A stretch of 64,000 nt of DNA from Ammoniphilus oxalaticus (GCF_003609605.1 NZ_MCHY01000002.1:95616-159615), one strand, 5' to 3'. Shown: positions 8,676 through 16,954, counted from the stretch's first letter. Numbers and translations are program-made. Notes: generated from the sequence alone by a model not told the origin.

Positions 8676-8714
8676 GTGATTTGGATCGTGAAAATGAGGC
8701 AATATCCAAATCAC
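8676..8714. repeat. Stem-loop B, 3' of acp
   Basis: An 11-bp perfect inverted repeat, GTGATTTGGAT (8676-8686) and ATCCAAATCAC (8704-8714), has a 17-nt loop. It starts 4 nt after stem-loop A and has no T run, so it is not itself a simple terminator. Confidence 0.65.
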
Positions 8715-8780
8715 TGGTAGATTCCTACTCCTAAACTAGCAGAATTGTCTTGTAAGTTAATCTAGTAGTCTATATCTAGC

Positions 8781-9020
8781 TTACGCCTTGGCAGCGCTAA
8801 TCAAGTCAACAACTTGACCAACCGTCTCAAGACCAGCAGCATCCGAATCAGAAATTTTCAAATCAAAAGCATTTTCAATTTCTGTCACAATGCTGACGAT
8901 ATCAACGGAATCGACCCCAAGATCGTCACTGATTGTAGATTCAACTTTGATGCTGTCTCCCTCAATAGCTAAGAAATCAGCAAACAACTCTCTCACTTGG
9001 TTAAAGATGCTATCAGACAT
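8781..9020 (-). CDS. Acyl carrier protein, cluster-specific
   Basis: This 79-residue acidic four-helix carrier has the phosphopantetheine attachment motif LGVDSVDIV with Ser38 (the usual motif is DSLD). ATG 9020 is chosen because GGAGGA lies 6 nt upstream; a longer frame begins at 9059. It differs clearly from the housekeeping fatty-acid ACP in that no fab genes are nearby. It is instead the third gene of an operon with an oxalyl-CoA-synthetase-like ligase and a PanE-family reductase. The inference is that it carries the activated acyl group, perhaps oxalyl, between those two enzymes. A role in a separate biosynthetic pathway is the alternative. Confidence 0.9.
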   Translation of the reverse strand: MSDSIFNQVRELFADFLAIEGDSIKVESTISDDLGVDSVDIVSIVTEIENAFDLKISDSDAAGLETVGQVVDLISAAKA

Positions 9021-9083
9021 GTCACTTCCTCCACTCATTCTTAAAGTTTTGTAATTCATTCATTTCATTAATATACATAAAAC

Positions 9084-9105
9084 ATAATGGGTTGGAAACC
9101 ATTAT
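9084..9105 (-). repeat. Hairpin between the PanE-like gene and acp
   Basis: ATAATGG/CCATTAT form a 7-bp stem with an 8-nt loop in the 109-nt gap upstream of acp. It may be an mRNA processing or partial termination site that sets the ratio of carrier to enzymes. Confidence 0.4.
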
Positions 9106-9129
9106 ATGTCTTACATTTTAAAAATAGAA

Positions 9130-10119
9130 CTATCTTACATGAATTAAATCTTTGTCAATCGTTAGTAATTTAACACATGCATAGATCGCGTCTAGGTTTG
9201 GAGTTGGGGTATCCGTAATTTTCCCTAGTTCGCAAACAGCTCCAACAAGAGCATCAATCTCTAACGTGCGTCCAGCTTCCAAGTCTTGCAACATAGAAGT
9301 TCTGTGCGCTCCAACCGCTTCTGCGCCTTGAATTCTCTGATCAACAGATACTCCGAAACGGATACCTAGTTTTTCAGCGATCGTTTGAGCCTCAACCATC
9401 ATGTTTCGAGCCAATTCTCTAGTAGGAGCATACTGACAAATCTCCTCCAAAGTACCATGTGTTAATGCGCTAATCGGGTTGAATGCGCAGTTGCCCCATA
9501 ACTTAACCCAAATTTCATCGCGGATCGTCGTGCGCACAGGCGCTCTCAAACCAGCAGCATTAATTCTTCTTGAAATTTCACGAACACGTTCGCTCCTCGA
9601 ACCATCTAATTCCCCTAGGGAGAAACGGTCGCCATCAATGTGTTGAACAATTCCAGGACCAGCTAATTCTGTCGCTGGGTAAACAACGCAGCCGATCACA
9701 CGATCTGTTTCTAGATTAGCTTCAATAATACCGCCTGGATCAACAGACTCAATACGACTTCCTTCGTATGGTCCGCCATGTTTGTGGAAATACCACCAAG
9801 GCACTCCATTTTGCGCAGTAATTACGACCGTATCCGGGCCATAAAGTGGACGCATGTTTGGAGCTAGTCCAGGTAAACTGTGAGCCTTTAACGCTACGAT
9901 AACAACGTCCTGCTCTCCAGCTTCTTCCATTCTGCTCGTCGCTAATTTAGGATGAGCTACTTGTTCTGTTCCATCTGACATACGCAAAGTTAAACCGTTT
10001 TGTTGAATGGCTTCTAAGTGAGCGCCACGAGCAATTAATGTTACCTCTTCACCAGCTAATGCAAGCTTAGCGCCAAGATAGCCACCAATAGCTCCTGCTC
10101 CTACGATACAAAAACGCAA
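9130..10119 (-). CDS. PanE-family 2-oxoacid/oxalyl-thioester reductase candidate
   Basis: This 329-residue member of the ketopantoate reductase family has the Rossmann motif GAGAIGG (7-13), the catalytic Lys206 in EIWVKLWGN, and Asn210 and Asn214. It starts with TTG (10119-10117), with GGGAGG 9 nt upstream and only 15 nt after the ligase gene. In Methylobacterium extorquens the paralog PanE2 is reported as an oxalyl-CoA reductase that yields glyoxylate. Position next to an oxalyl-CoA-synthetase-like ligase and near glyoxylate carboligase supports that role here rather than pantothenate synthesis. Whether it acts on oxalyl-CoA or oxalyl-ACP is open. Confidence 0.8.
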   Translation of the reverse strand: MRFCIVGAGAIGGYLGAKLALAGEEVTLIARGAHLEAIQQNGLTLRMSDGTEQVAHPKLATSRMEEAGEQDVVIVALKAHSLPGLAPNMRPLYGPDTVVITAQNGVPWWYFHKHGGPYEGSRIESVDPGGIIEANLETDRVIGCVVYPATELAGPGIVQHIDGDRFSLGELDGSRSERVREISRRINAAGLRAPVRTTIRDEIWVKLWGNCAFNPISALTHGTLEEICQYAPTRELARNMMVEAQTIAEKLGIRFGVSVDQRIQGAEAVGAHRTSMLQDLEAGRTLEIDALVGAVCELGKITDTPTPNLDAIYACVKLLTIDKDLIHVR

Positions 10120-10134
10120 TGATCTCTTCCTCCC

Positions 10135-11652
10135 TTATGAAATTCCTAGCAGTTCTGCCAAGTTAACTCTCTGTATTTTACTTGTTGCCCCACGCGGGAT
10201 TTCGTCCACGATATGGAATCTTCTAGGCACTTTAAAGTCAGCCAATTGCGCTGAACAGTGCGCCCGCAATTCTTTCTCGTCCGCATCTCCTTTTAAGACA
10301 ACTGCCGCATGAATATCTTCCCCGTAAACTTTACTAGGAACAGCAAACGCAATCGCTTCCGAAACTGCGGGATGACGTAAAAGAACATCGTCAACTTCAA
10401 TCGGTGATATTTTTTCACCGCCACGGTTGATAATTTCTTTGAATCGTCCTGTTAGAGATAAATATCCGTCTTCATCTTTGAAACCTTGGTCCCCTGTGCG
10501 GAACCATCCATTTGCAAACGCCTCTGCGTTTGCTTCCGGATTCTCTTCGTATCCTGAGAAAATATTTGGTCCTTTTACAACAACTTCACCCAATTCCCCG
10601 TTTTCCAACAGGTTTCCTTCTTCGTCCATAATGCCAACTTCTACACCAAACCCGATCCCAACACTGCCTGGCTTTCGTTGCGCCGGAGGTAATGGGTTGG
10701 AAGCCATTTGGTGACAAGCTTCTGACATTCCGTAAGCCTCTAGAACCGGAGCCTTAAACACTTCTTCCATGCGCTCTAGTATAACAGGCGGTAACGGTGA
10801 ACTACTGGAACGAATAAAACGGAACGGGTTTGCTTCGATAATGTCCTTGTTGCTTTCAGCTCTAGCAAGTAACGTCTGATGCATTGTTGGAACAGCTGAG
10901 TACCACGTCGGCTTATAAGTATCGACCCAACTCCAAAATTCAAGGGCGCTAAACCCTGGTGGGCAAACCAATTTACCCCCCGCCGCTAAAGTGGATAGCG
11001 TTGAGGCAATAATGCCATGAATATGGAATAAAGGCATGACACATAACCCTGTGTCATCTTTTGTTAAATTATATGTTGATTTAATATTGTTTGCCGACGC
11101 CACAATGTTTGAATGACGAAGTGGCACTCGCTTTGGCGCGCCGGTTGTCCCGCTCGTGTGCAAAATCATTGCCACATCTTCAGGCGCTGCCAATTCCGTA
11201 GGACGAGGTTCGCGTTGCCCTTTAATTAATTCAAAAGATAGAGTCCCATCTTCCTGTGGTGTTGCTTCAATGAGAGCCATATCTTCCGTCATGGCTTCGC
11301 GCGCTAATTCCGCGGAACCCGGAAGCGTGATAAGCGCTCGCGCTTTTGTATCCTCATAATAGTACGCAAACTCTTCTTTTTTATAATTTGGATTTAGCGG
11401 AGCTGCTGTAGCGGAAATGGCAACCGCCAAAAAAGTAACTACAGTTTCTGGGCCATTCCCCATTACCATCGCTACACGATCTCCGCGACCAATTCCGAAG
11501 CTATTTAATGCTGCCGATAACTGAATGACATTATCATATAATTGTTTATAAGATAATGTCGGTTTACCCGGAGCGAAAAGAGCCTCGTCATGATCGCTTC
11601 CTGTTGGACTAAGAAGATCATGTATTGTCATGTTTAAGGGAGTCTTTATCAT
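10135..11652 (-). CDS. Oxalyl-CoA synthetase-like (AAE3/Pcs60 family) AMP-dependent ligase
   Basis: This 505-residue ANL-superfamily enzyme is inferred to activate oxalate as an acyl-adenylate and transfer it to CoA or a carrier thiol. The AMP-binding P-loop SGTTGAPKR lies at 167-175. MPLFHIHG, EAYGMSEA, GWFRTGD and INRGGEKISP follow, and the catalytic lysine is Lys492 in ATSKIQR. The motif series closely follows plant AAE3 and yeast Pcs60 oxalyl-CoA synthetases. ATG 11652 has AGAAGG 7 nt upstream; a longer frame to 11730 lacks a site. It heads an operon with the PanE-like reductase and ACP. Other short dicarboxylates remain possible substrates. Confidence 0.85.
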   Translation of the reverse strand: MIKTPLNMTIHDLLSPTGSDHDEALFAPGKPTLSYKQLYDNVIQLSAALNSFGIGRGDRVAMVMGNGPETVVTFLAVAISATAAPLNPNYKKEEFAYYYEDTKARALITLPGSAELAREAMTEDMALIEATPQEDGTLSFELIKGQREPRPTELAAPEDVAMILHTSGTTGAPKRVPLRHSNIVASANNIKSTYNLTKDDTGLCVMPLFHIHGIIASTLSTLAAGGKLVCPPGFSALEFWSWVDTYKPTWYSAVPTMHQTLLARAESNKDIIEANPFRFIRSSSSPLPPVILERMEEVFKAPVLEAYGMSEACHQMASNPLPPAQRKPGSVGIGFGVEVGIMDEEGNLLENGELGEVVVKGPNIFSGYEENPEANAEAFANGWFRTGDQGFKDEDGYLSLTGRFKEIINRGGEKISPIEVDDVLLRHPAVSEAIAFAVPSKVYGEDIHAAVVLKGDADEKELRAHCSAQLADFKVPRRFHIVDEIPRGATSKIQRVNLAELLGIS

Positions 11653-11793
11653 AAGTATACCTTCTCTCTTCGCTGATTTACATGTTTTTTTATGGAACAC
11701 CATGTTTTTGTCCTGTTTAAACCCTACCACACTTACTCATTATCACAAATCACTGACAACGATCTAACTAAAATATGAAATATCTTCCCCCTT

Positions 11794-11820
11794 GTTTCTC
11801 ATTGCGAAACGCTATTTCGT
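11794..11820. promoter_or_regulatory. Operator upstream of the intact ligase operon
   Basis: The core dyad CGAAAC-GCT-ATTTCG (11805-11819) is preceded by GTTTCTCATTG, as in the gcl leader. It sits just downstream of the predicted -10, covering roughly the first 35 transcribed bases. Confidence 0.65.
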
Positions 11821-11832
11821 ATTTGTAAGTTA

Positions 11833-11861
11833 ATACTACCAGCCCAGTTTTAAAAAATCAA
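11833..11861 (-). promoter_or_regulatory. Putative sigma-A promoter of the ligase-reductase-acp operon
   Basis: On the minus strand TTGATT (11861-11856), a 17-bp spacer and TAGTAT (11838-11833) match the gcl promoter exactly. This predicts a leader of about 170 nt before the ATG. Confidence 0.7.
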
Positions 11862-11994
11862 GAACATTTTTTAAATTAAAATTCGATTATGTATTTTTAT
11901 TTTATTCCGAAAACAATTAAAAACACAAGCTTTTTCATCCGCTTTTTCCGCGTAATTCCTATGTTCCGCGGATGTAAACCCTTTCACAAAATAA

Positions 11995-12029
11995 ACATAG
12001 ACCTCTCTATATTCAAGAAAGGTCTATGT
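11995..12029 (-). terminator. Inverted repeat behind the second ligase copy
   Basis: A perfect 10-bp stem, ACATAGACCT/AGGTCTATGT, with a 15-nt loop is followed on the minus strand by TTTATTTTG. It is a plausible weak terminator. Confidence 0.6.
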
Positions 12030-12090
12030 CAGCAAACAAACTATAATTGTTATTTTATTTTTATTTAAAACCGCGATGAACGTAAAGCCT

Positions 12091-13605
12091 CTATTCTAGA
12101 CCAAGTAACTTAGCCATATTAATTCTTTGAATCTTACCCGTCGCTCCGCGAGGGATCTCGTCCAAGAAAAGAATTTTTCTCGGCACTTTAAAGTCGGCCA
12201 ATTGTTTAGCGCAGTGCGCCCGCAATTCTTTTTCTGTCGTTTCTACTTTCAATACAACAGCGGCTTGAATATCCTCTCCATACACTTTGCTCGGTACAGC
12301 AAATGTGATTGCCGCTGATACCGCTGGATGACGCAATAGGATATCGTCCACTTCCGCAGGAGAAATTTTCTCTCCGCCACGGTTGATAATTTCTTTAAAT
12401 CGTCCAGTTAACGTTAAGTACCCATCTTCGTCTTTAAACCCTTGATCTCCCGTGCGGAACCAACCATTTGTGAAAGCTTCAGCATTTGCCTCAGGATTAG
12501 ATTCGTAGCCTTTAAATACGTTCGGCCCCTTAATAACAACCTCTCCTAGCTCCCCTTGCGGCAACAAGTTTCCTTCCTCGTCCATAATTCCAATCTCAAC
12601 GCCAACTCCAATTCCTACGCTACCCGCTTTTCGTTTTGCTGGTGGAATTGGATTAGAAGCCATTTGGTGGGCCGCCTCTGACATCCCGTAAGCTTCAAGC
12701 ACAGGCGCTTTAAATGTTTCCTCCATCCGCTCTAGAATAACTGGCGGTAACGGAGAACTACTGGAGCGAATAAAACGGAATGGATTTGCTTCGATAATTT
12801 CCTTATTGCTTTCCGCTCTAGCAAGTAATGTTTGATGCATCGTTGGAACGGCGGAGTACCAAGTCGGTTTAAATGTATCGACCCAGCCCCAAAATTCAAG
12901 CGCGCTAAATCCTGGCGGGCAGACCAACTGACCTCCTGAACCAAGCGTGGACAAAACGGATGCGACAATCCCGTGAATATGAAACAACGGCATGATACAT
13001 AACGCCGTATCGTCTTTTGATAGATTGTAAGTTGATTTAATATTCATTGCGGTTGCGACTAAATTTGAATGCAAAATTGGCACGCGTTTTGGCGCCCCTG
13101 TCGTTCCGCTTGTATGCAAGATCATCGCCACATCTTCTGGAGAAGCAAGTTCTGTTTCCTTTGGTTCAAAAGAAGCGCCCTTGACTTGTTCAAATGCGAG
13201 CGTTCCATCTTCTTGCGGTCTTGCTTCTATAATAGCCATATCTTCCGTAGCCGCTTCAAGCGCGAGCGCCGCGGAATCAGGCAGCGTGATCAAAGCTTTA
13301 GCTTTTGTATCTCCATAGTAGAATGCGAATTCATCTTTTGTGTAGTTAGGATTAAGCGGGGCCGCCGTCGAACAAAAAGCAACAGCTAAGAAGGTAATTA
13401 CAGTTTCGGGCCCATTCCCCATTACAATCGCTACGCGATCTCCCCGACCAATACCGAATCGATTTAAGGTGGACGCTAATGATATAACATTGTCATACAG
13501 TTGTTTATAAGTAAGTGATTGTTAACCAGGAGCTAAAATAGCGTTACCTTGCTCATTTCCTTTGATCAGATCTTCCAGAGTCATTTCTGTTGGACTCTTA
13601 ATCAT
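12091..13605 (-). pseudogene. Second oxalyl-CoA synthetase-like ligase, interrupted by an in-frame TAA
   Basis: A full-length paralog of the downstream ligase can be read from ATG 13605, which has AGGAGAAGG upstream, to 12091 (505 codons with stop). Codon 28 is TAA (13524-13522), where the intact copy has AAA in LAPGK. Everything else is preserved: the SGTTGAPKR loop, INRGGEKISP and the catalytic lysine in ATGKIQR. The longest uninterrupted frame begins at Met62 (13422) and would lack part of the N-terminal domain. A single nonsense change in an otherwise clean gene suggests very recent inactivation, suppression, or a sequencing error. Confidence 0.85.
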
Positions 13606-13983
13606 TTTCAACCTTCTCCTTCCGCCTTTCGGCCTTTTATTTATGAACGTACTTTTTATGATATGTAACAGGTTGTCGGTAATACAAAAGCGCTTACATT
13701 TGTTGTTGCGATTAAAAACTGATCCTTTTAAATTTATGGACCTTTTCGCGCTAACTCTCCTTTCTAGTCCTAATTTCAGTGTAATATAATAGTGAAAATT
13801 AACGAAATTCCATTTCGGCTGAATTTTCAGGCAAAACCTTATTCTTTAAGCGTTTTACTTCTTTTTACGCTACCTCAGAGCACATTTTATTTTTTTATGT
13901 TGTTCTTCACAATGAAATGAAAAAAAGAGAGAAATTTGTAACATTTTAGACCCAACACGCGCATTTTCACTATTATATCTTTT
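13606..13983. other. 378-bp region between ligase copy 2 and selO
   Basis: No gene is seen. It holds a GAAAY-N3-RTTTC palindrome (13803-13817) like those upstream of the other cluster promoters, and a 16-bp perfect inverted repeat (13784-13799 and 13963-13978) bracketing about 195 bp. No TTGATT-17-TAGTAT promoter equivalent was found here. Confidence 0.6.
13803..13817. promoter_or_regulatory. Operator-like dyad upstream of ligase copy 2
   Basis: CGAAAT-TCC-ATTTCG is a perfect 6+3+6 dyad that fits the MGAAAY-N3-RTTTCK pattern of the gcl and ligase-1 sites. It lies about 200 bp upstream of the ATG of the interrupted ligase. Confidence 0.5.
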
Positions 13984-15459
13984 TTACGTGCCGCAATAGG
14001 TTCGATACGGTCGCGTGGATGCCGGCGGCAATGTTGTGTATTCCTCCTGCTCGGTTGTATGTTCATAAGGGTTGGATAAAATCGCAAGGAATTTCGTCAA
14101 AGGAGTGAAATCATCGCGTTCAACCGCCGCAGTTAAAACTTCTTCAACACGATGGTTGCGAGGAATGACCGCTGGATTATTATGTTTCATCATTTGTAGC
14201 GACGCTTGCCTCGTTTCCGATTGTCGCTCCCGTCGCGCCTCCCACTTTTCCATCCATCTTAAAAAGGCTGGAGCCCCAAACAACGTAGTTGCTCCCGATT
14301 TGTCGAAAGTTAACGAGCGAAATGTATTCGTATAGTCAGCTTTATTATTCAGCATGAGGTCAAGCAATTCGGCGATCAGCTTTTCGTCATCTACTTCTTC
14401 ATTAAATAACCCTAACTTCGCCCTCATCCCTGTCAACCACTGATCATGGAATCGATCCGCAAAACGGGATATCGCATCCTGTGCCATCTCAACTGCTTTG
14501 CTTTGATCACTGTGCAACAACGGCAAGATGGTTTCCGCAAATCGGGCCAAATTCCATTCCCCAATTAACGGTTGGTTTCCATATGCATATCGGCCCTGCG
14601 CATCAATTGAACTAAAGACTGTTGCTGGATCGTACACATCCATGAATGCGCAGGGACCATAATCAATCGTCTCCCCGTTTAGCGCCATATTATCTGTGTT
14701 CATCACGCCATGAATGAAGCCGACCAACTGCCAATTGGCAATCAGCGTCGCTTGACGGTCAATCACTTCGTTTAATAACGAAAGGTAGCGGTTATCCGCT
14801 TGAAGCGCTTCTGTGAAATGACGATTCAACGTATAGTCGGCGAGAACTTGTAGATCTTCTTGTTTCCCCCAGTGGGATACATATTGAAATGTTCCGACCC
14901 GAATATGACTCGTTGCCACACGAGTTAAAATGGCCAGAGGTAATCGCTCCTCCCGAATGACTGCATTATTTGTTTTCACGACGGCCAAACTGCGTGTTGT
15001 CGAAATACCTAAAGCATTCATCGCTTCGCTCATAATATATTCGCGTAACATGGGTCCCAGGGCAGCCCTGCCATCACCTGACCGAGAATACGGAGTGCGC
15101 CCTGGGCCTTTCAATTGAATATCGACTCTCTCTCCCGAAGGAGTGATTTGTTCACCGAGTAGAATCGCCCTGCCATCACCTAGCATCGTGAAATGTCCAA
15201 ACTGATGACCAGCGTACGCTTGCGCTAGTGGGGATGCCCCTGTTGGAACTTCATTTCCAGCTAAGGCCGCCAAACCTCCATTTTTCTTTAAAGATTCACT
15301 GTCTAGACCAAGCGACTCCGCCAGTGACTCATTTAATATAATGATGCGCGGCGAATCCACAGGCGTTGGATCCACCTTCGAATAGAACATGTCGGGCAGA
15401 CGGGCGTAACTATTGTCAAAATTCCATCCAACAGCGGATTCAGCATTTTCTTTTGTCAT
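13984..15459 (-). CDS. selO: SelO-family protein adenylyltransferase
   Basis: This 491-residue pseudokinase of the SelO/YdiU (UPF0061) family transfers AMP to protein hydroxyls and is linked to redox stress. Family blocks are clear: [45 protein letters not shown]-type and [20 protein letters not shown], the last holding the metal-binding Asn/Asp residues. The C-terminus ends YCGT, so the redox residue is cysteine, which is selenocysteine in animal SelO. Length is normal. It is transcribed alone toward the ligase cluster. No clear terminator was seen. Confidence 0.92.
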   Translation of the reverse strand: MTKENAESAVGWNFDNSYARLPDMFYSKVDPTPVDSPRIIILNESLAESLGLDSESLKKNGGLAALAGNEVPTGASPLAQAYAGHQFGHFTMLGDGRAILLGEQITPSGERVDIQLKGPGRTPYSRSGDGRAALGPMLREYIMSEAMNALGISTTRSLAVVKTNNAVIREERLPLAILTRVATSHIRVGTFQYVSHWGKQEDLQVLADYTLNRHFTEALQADNRYLSLLNEVIDRQATLIANWQLVGFIHGVMNTDNMALNGETIDYGPCAFMDVYDPATVFSSIDAQGRYAYGNQPLIGEWNLARFAETILPLLHSDQSKAVEMAQDAISRFADRFHDQWLTGMRAKLGLFNEEVDDEKLIAELLDLMLNNKADYTNTFRSLTFDKSGATTLFGAPAFLRWMEKWEARRERQSETRQASLQMMKHNNPAVIPRNHRVEEVLTAAVERDDFTPLTKFLAILSNPYEHTTEQEEYTTLPPASTRPYRTYCGT

Positions 15460-15607
15460 TGCAACGTATCATCTCCTTTTTAAACCAGTCGTTTATATAA
15501 TCGTATCAAATTTTCGTTTTTTATACCAATAAAAGGGACGACATTATTGTTCTCCTTTTCCCTCGTATTATTCAAACAAAACTACTTTTCCAGGCCCTTA
15601 CAAGCTT

Positions 15608-16006
15608 TTACAAGCGTTTTTCAATTAGCAACGTAAACAAGAAAGCCCTTTTAACCGAAAACCCGAGATGTCTAAACACAGCGAGTGCATATTGATTATT
15701 TTTCTCCACCAACCCTTGGATCACTTCAACTCCTTTTCTTTTGGCTTGTTCAAAAAAAGCGTTCGAAAACCCGCTGACGATTCCCTTTCCTTTATAAGTA
15801 GTATCCAAGACGACTAAATCGACAAACAATGCCTTATCACGAATTCGATAACAAATATAGCCAACGACAACGCCGCCATCCTCCAAAACCGTGACTCCCG
15901 TAGCTTTGGCAAGTCTTTTTTCAATGACGGAAGGATGTACTTTAAATTGGGAAGCCGCTAGATCTATCAATCGCCGATCATCTCGCAAAGGAATCCGATC
16001 CCTCAA
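15608..16006 (-). CDS. GNAT-family N-acetyltransferase
   Basis: About 132 residues form a compact GNAT fold. VGYICYRI and LFVDLVVLDTTYKGKGIVSGF give the beta4-loop that binds acetyl-CoA, and the C-terminal block ends in NQYALAVFRHLGF, the typical NxxAxxxYxxxGF ending. The substrate is unknown. The start is uncertain: TTG 16006 lies 9 nt after GGAGG, GTG 16012 lies closer, and an upstream ATG (16045) would place the G-rich ribosome binding site inside the gene. A run of nine Gs just upstream could be phase-variable. It appears to be monocistronic. Confidence 0.8.
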   Translation of the reverse strand: MRDRIPLRDDRRLIDLAASQFKVHPSVIEKRLAKATGVTVLEDGGVVVGYICYRIRDKALFVDLVVLDTTYKGKGIVSGFSNAFFEQAKRKGVEVIQGLVEKNNQYALAVFRHLGFSVKRAFLFTLLIEKRL

Positions 16007-16170
16007 ATACACTGCCCTCCCCCCCCCTCTATTAGATATCCTCATAGTATGTGATCTTCATTCTGACTGACCTGTACAATCGCATATTTAAATAAATAGA
16101 ATCATTCGCCGTGACCATATTACGCGCTGTTCATAATTTGTAGTAGACGGATATGAAGGGAGGGGCCTAA

Positions 16171-16311
16171 ATGGGTAAAAAAATAAAAAACACATTAGAG
16201 GGAAGCGGCAACTCAAAGGTTCGGGTTGGAAATGAGGCTGAATCAGCTTCAACATCACTTGCTGCTGTTTTAGCAAAGGCGTTGGAAGCTCAAATACAAA
16301 GCAAGTTCTAA
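16171..16311 (+). CDS. Small alanine-rich protein, tandem paralog 1
   Basis: A 46-residue protein starts at ATG 16171 with GGGAGGGG 7 nt upstream. It has a basic N-terminus (GKKIKNTLE), a GSGNSKVRV segment and an alanine-rich, helix-prone C-terminal half (SLAAVLAKALEAQ). The second gene, 29 nt downstream, encodes a recognisably related protein, and a third follows. I do not recognise the family and there is no signal peptide. Its reality rests on the ribosome binding site and on conservation with paralog 2. Confidence 0.75.
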   Translation: MGKKIKNTLEGSGNSKVRVGNEAESASTSLAAVLAKALEAQIQSKF

Positions 16312-16340
16312 CATAAAACATCTGTGGAAGGGGAATAAAA

Positions 16341-16487
16341 ATGAGCAGAAAAATGGAGAACAAACTTAAAAACAGTGGAAATTCCGAGGTTTGTGTGGAA
16401 AACTCAGCTGAATCTACCGCCTTAGCCGCCGCGATTGCCCTTGCCCTAGCCGCGCAGTTCCAACAACAAAAGAAGTTTGAACCTTAA
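16341..16487 (+). CDS. Small alanine-rich protein, tandem paralog 2
   Basis: A 48-residue protein starts at ATG 16341 behind GGAAGGGG. It keeps the layout of paralog 1: basic start (SRKMENKLK), NSGNSEVCV, then AES and an alanine-rich helix (ALAAAIALALAAQF) with a polar tail. Identity in the SGNSxVxV and AES segments shows a tandem duplication. It ends 7 nt before a strong terminator, so paralogs 1 and 2 form one short transcript. Function is unknown. Confidence 0.75.
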   Translation: MSRKMENKLKNSGNSEVCVENSAESTALAAAIALALAAQFQQQKKFEP

Positions 16488-16493
16488 AAACAA

Positions 16494-16517
16494 GCTCCAC
16501 ACACTGTGGGGCTTTTT
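16494..16517 (+). terminator. Terminator after small paralog 2
   Basis: GCTCCACA/TGTGGGGC form an 8-bp stem (one G-T pair) with a 3-nt loop, followed by TTTTT. Confidence 0.85.
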
Positions 16518-16546
16518 AAAATAAAAGTTATCGGGAGGGTAAAGCG

Positions 16547-16831
16547 TTGTCAAACGGAAAAATTGATATTGACAACATGATTAATCATAGCGGAAACGCA
16601 AACGTCTTTGTTTATGTAGATACAACCTCCATCGCTTTTGCGATGCTCTGTTGCTTTGGTTCATTTGCCGCAACAAACGCTTCCTTAACAGGCCAGAACG
16701 AAACATATGAAACGATGATGAAGGGGATTTTGAAAACGTTTGATGATTTTTTGGAAAAAGATAAAATTCGCCGAGAAGAGTTTATTAACGAAGTAAAAGA
16801 AGCGATGCAGCCTAATAATGAAGAAAAGTAG
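16547..16831 (+). CDS. Small protein, tandem paralog 3 with extended tail
   Basis: This 94-residue protein starts with TTG 16547, with GGGAGGG 7 nt upstream. Its first half repeats the pattern of paralogs 1 and 2 (NMINHSGNANVFVYV, then a hydrophobic small-residue helix IAFAMLCCFGSFAATNA). It then adds a charged helical tail of about 45 residues rich in Glu and Lys. It lies 30 nt after the terminator of paralog 2, so it may be expressed by read-through or separately. Two adjacent cysteines sit in the hydrophobic helix. No known family was recognised. Confidence 0.75.
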   Translation: MSNGKIDIDNMINHSGNANVFVYVDTTSIAFAMLCCFGSFAATNASLTGQNETYETMMKGILKTFDDFLEKDKIRREEFINEVKEAMQPNNEEK

Positions 16832-16857
16832 TTGTCGTCTGATGCGGGGTGATCAAG

Positions 16858-16901
16858 GCAGATTAAGAAAAAGGAGATATCTTTCTTAATCTGCTTCGTT
16901 T
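16858..16901 (+). terminator. Terminator after small paralog 3
   Basis: A perfect 13-bp stem, GCAGATTAAGAAA/TTTCTTAATCTGC, with an 11-nt loop is followed by TTCGTTTT. Confidence 0.8.
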
Positions 16902-16928
16902 TGGACTCGTTGACCCACATAAAGCAAA

Positions 16929-16954
16929 AATAACCGCCCAAACGGACGGTTATT
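16929..16954 (-). terminator. Terminator of the UPF0180 gene
   Basis: On the minus strand AATAACCG/CGGTTATT form an 8-bp stem with a 10-nt loop followed by TTTTGC. Confidence 0.75.

Larger units (their letters stand above)
8161..8780. other. 620-bp regulatory region between acp and gcl
   Basis: This gene-free stretch holds, read along the minus strand, two strong stem-loops and a terminator-like hairpin after the acyl carrier protein gene, then the gcl promoter, a large inverted repeat over the start region, and a second palindrome within a leader of about 340 nt. Each element is listed separately. No tRNA or known riboswitch was recognised in the leader. Confidence 0.7.
11653..12090. other. 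438-bp region between the two ligase genes
   Basis: The stretch is AT-rich and holds no gene. It carries the promoter and palindromic operator of the intact ligase operon near its left end and a terminator-like inverted repeat behind the interrupted ligase copy near its right end. Nothing recognisable lies in between. Confidence 0.7.

Noticed and set aside
13522..13524. Recoding of the TAA in the second ligase
   Set aside because: TAA is not used for selenocysteine or pyrrolysine, the aligned residue is an ordinary lysine, and there is no downstream structure. Mutation or sequence error is simpler.
13562..13789. Plus-strand hydrophobic frame opposite the ligase-2 start region
   Set aside because: It is antisense to the 5' end of the ligase copy and its leader and has no plausible ribosome binding site.
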